Assembly (NCBI RefSeq): GCF_001050135.1
Contig: NZ_CP012040.1
Span: 1,116,001 to 1,180,000 of the forward strand
Length of the DNA stretch: 64,000 nucleotides
Direction of reading: 5' to 3'
From: Cyclobacterium amurskyense
GTDB lineage: Bacteria; Bacteroidota; Bacteroidia; Cytophagales; Cyclobacteriaceae
The translations under genes and the position numbers were made by a program. The notes beneath the pieces were generated by a model that saw only the letters and a list, made by a program, of their open reading frames with translations, had not been told where the DNA came from and ran no database searches. Below are positions 63,973 through 64,000 of this stretch, piece by piece (position 1 is the first letter of the stretch; each line of letters begins with the position of its first letter).

Positions 63973-64000
63973 CTTAAATATTTTTCAATTGTAGCTGTTA

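Overview
The window is AT-rich chromosomal DNA from a member of the Bacteroidota, most likely order Cytophagales and near Cyclobacteriaceae (Cyclobacterium, Algoriphagus or Echinicola type). This placement is an inference from three things: the protein families (the Bacteroidota form of dihydroorotase, a sulfite/nitrite reductase with a HEPN-like tail, tandem aromatic-ended outer-membrane barrels, DUF5107-TPR); promoter boxes of the TAnnTTTG type with no Shine-Dalgarno sequences; and the many A/T-flanked hairpin terminators. No rRNA, CRISPR array, phage or intact transposase gene is present. Most genes are housekeeping or central metabolism.

Layout. 1-3 kb (minus): plsC, gatC and a large membrane/TPR protein that runs off the left edge. 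3-7.8 kb: an NfeD protease, a LysM/RlpA-like protein, pdxA, a DUF177 protein and rpmF. 7.8-17.3 kb: a helical hypothetical protein, a short leuA, an amidohydrolase and metallophosphoesterase pair, an ArsC/Spx-like protein and a large secreted DUF5107-TPR protein. 17.3-22 kb (minus): guaA, a periplasmic-binding TPR protein and hemL. 22-26.5 kb: two paralogous outer-membrane proteins between long non-coding stretches full of hairpin repeats. 26.5-30.6 kb (minus): rsmA, mgtE, a hydroxyacid dehydrogenase, greA and a HIT protein. 31-41 kb: an RlpA-like protein, sbcDC, and a three-gene glucan cluster (debranching enzyme, GT4, GH57). 41-49 kb: a 44-codon candidate gene, tRNA-His, pyrC, a DEAD-box helicase, an esterase, a DinB-like protein and an M28 peptidase. 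49-59 kb: gcvP, fumC, ridA, a two-component system and lysA. 59-60.5 kb: a gene-poor stretch with two small candidate genes. 60.5-64 kb (minus): a siroheme and sulfite/nitrite reductase operon.

The most unusual content is non-coding. Three near-identical 207-210 bp elements (30893-31102, 46952-47158, 52046-52255) have related inverted ends and are each flanked by a 5-bp direct repeat of the form TTNAA, so they look like a MITE family. They contain several internal hairpins, and differences between copies tend to keep or restore pairing. Two decayed relatives lie near 55.0 and 60.0 kb. A separate set of hairpin repeats, of the kind often mobilised by REP-associated transposases, fills 22.2-22.7 and 24.4-26.5 kb. 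I did not find a convincing new defence or biosynthetic system; the element family, the small genes and the HEPN-tailed reductase are the best leads.
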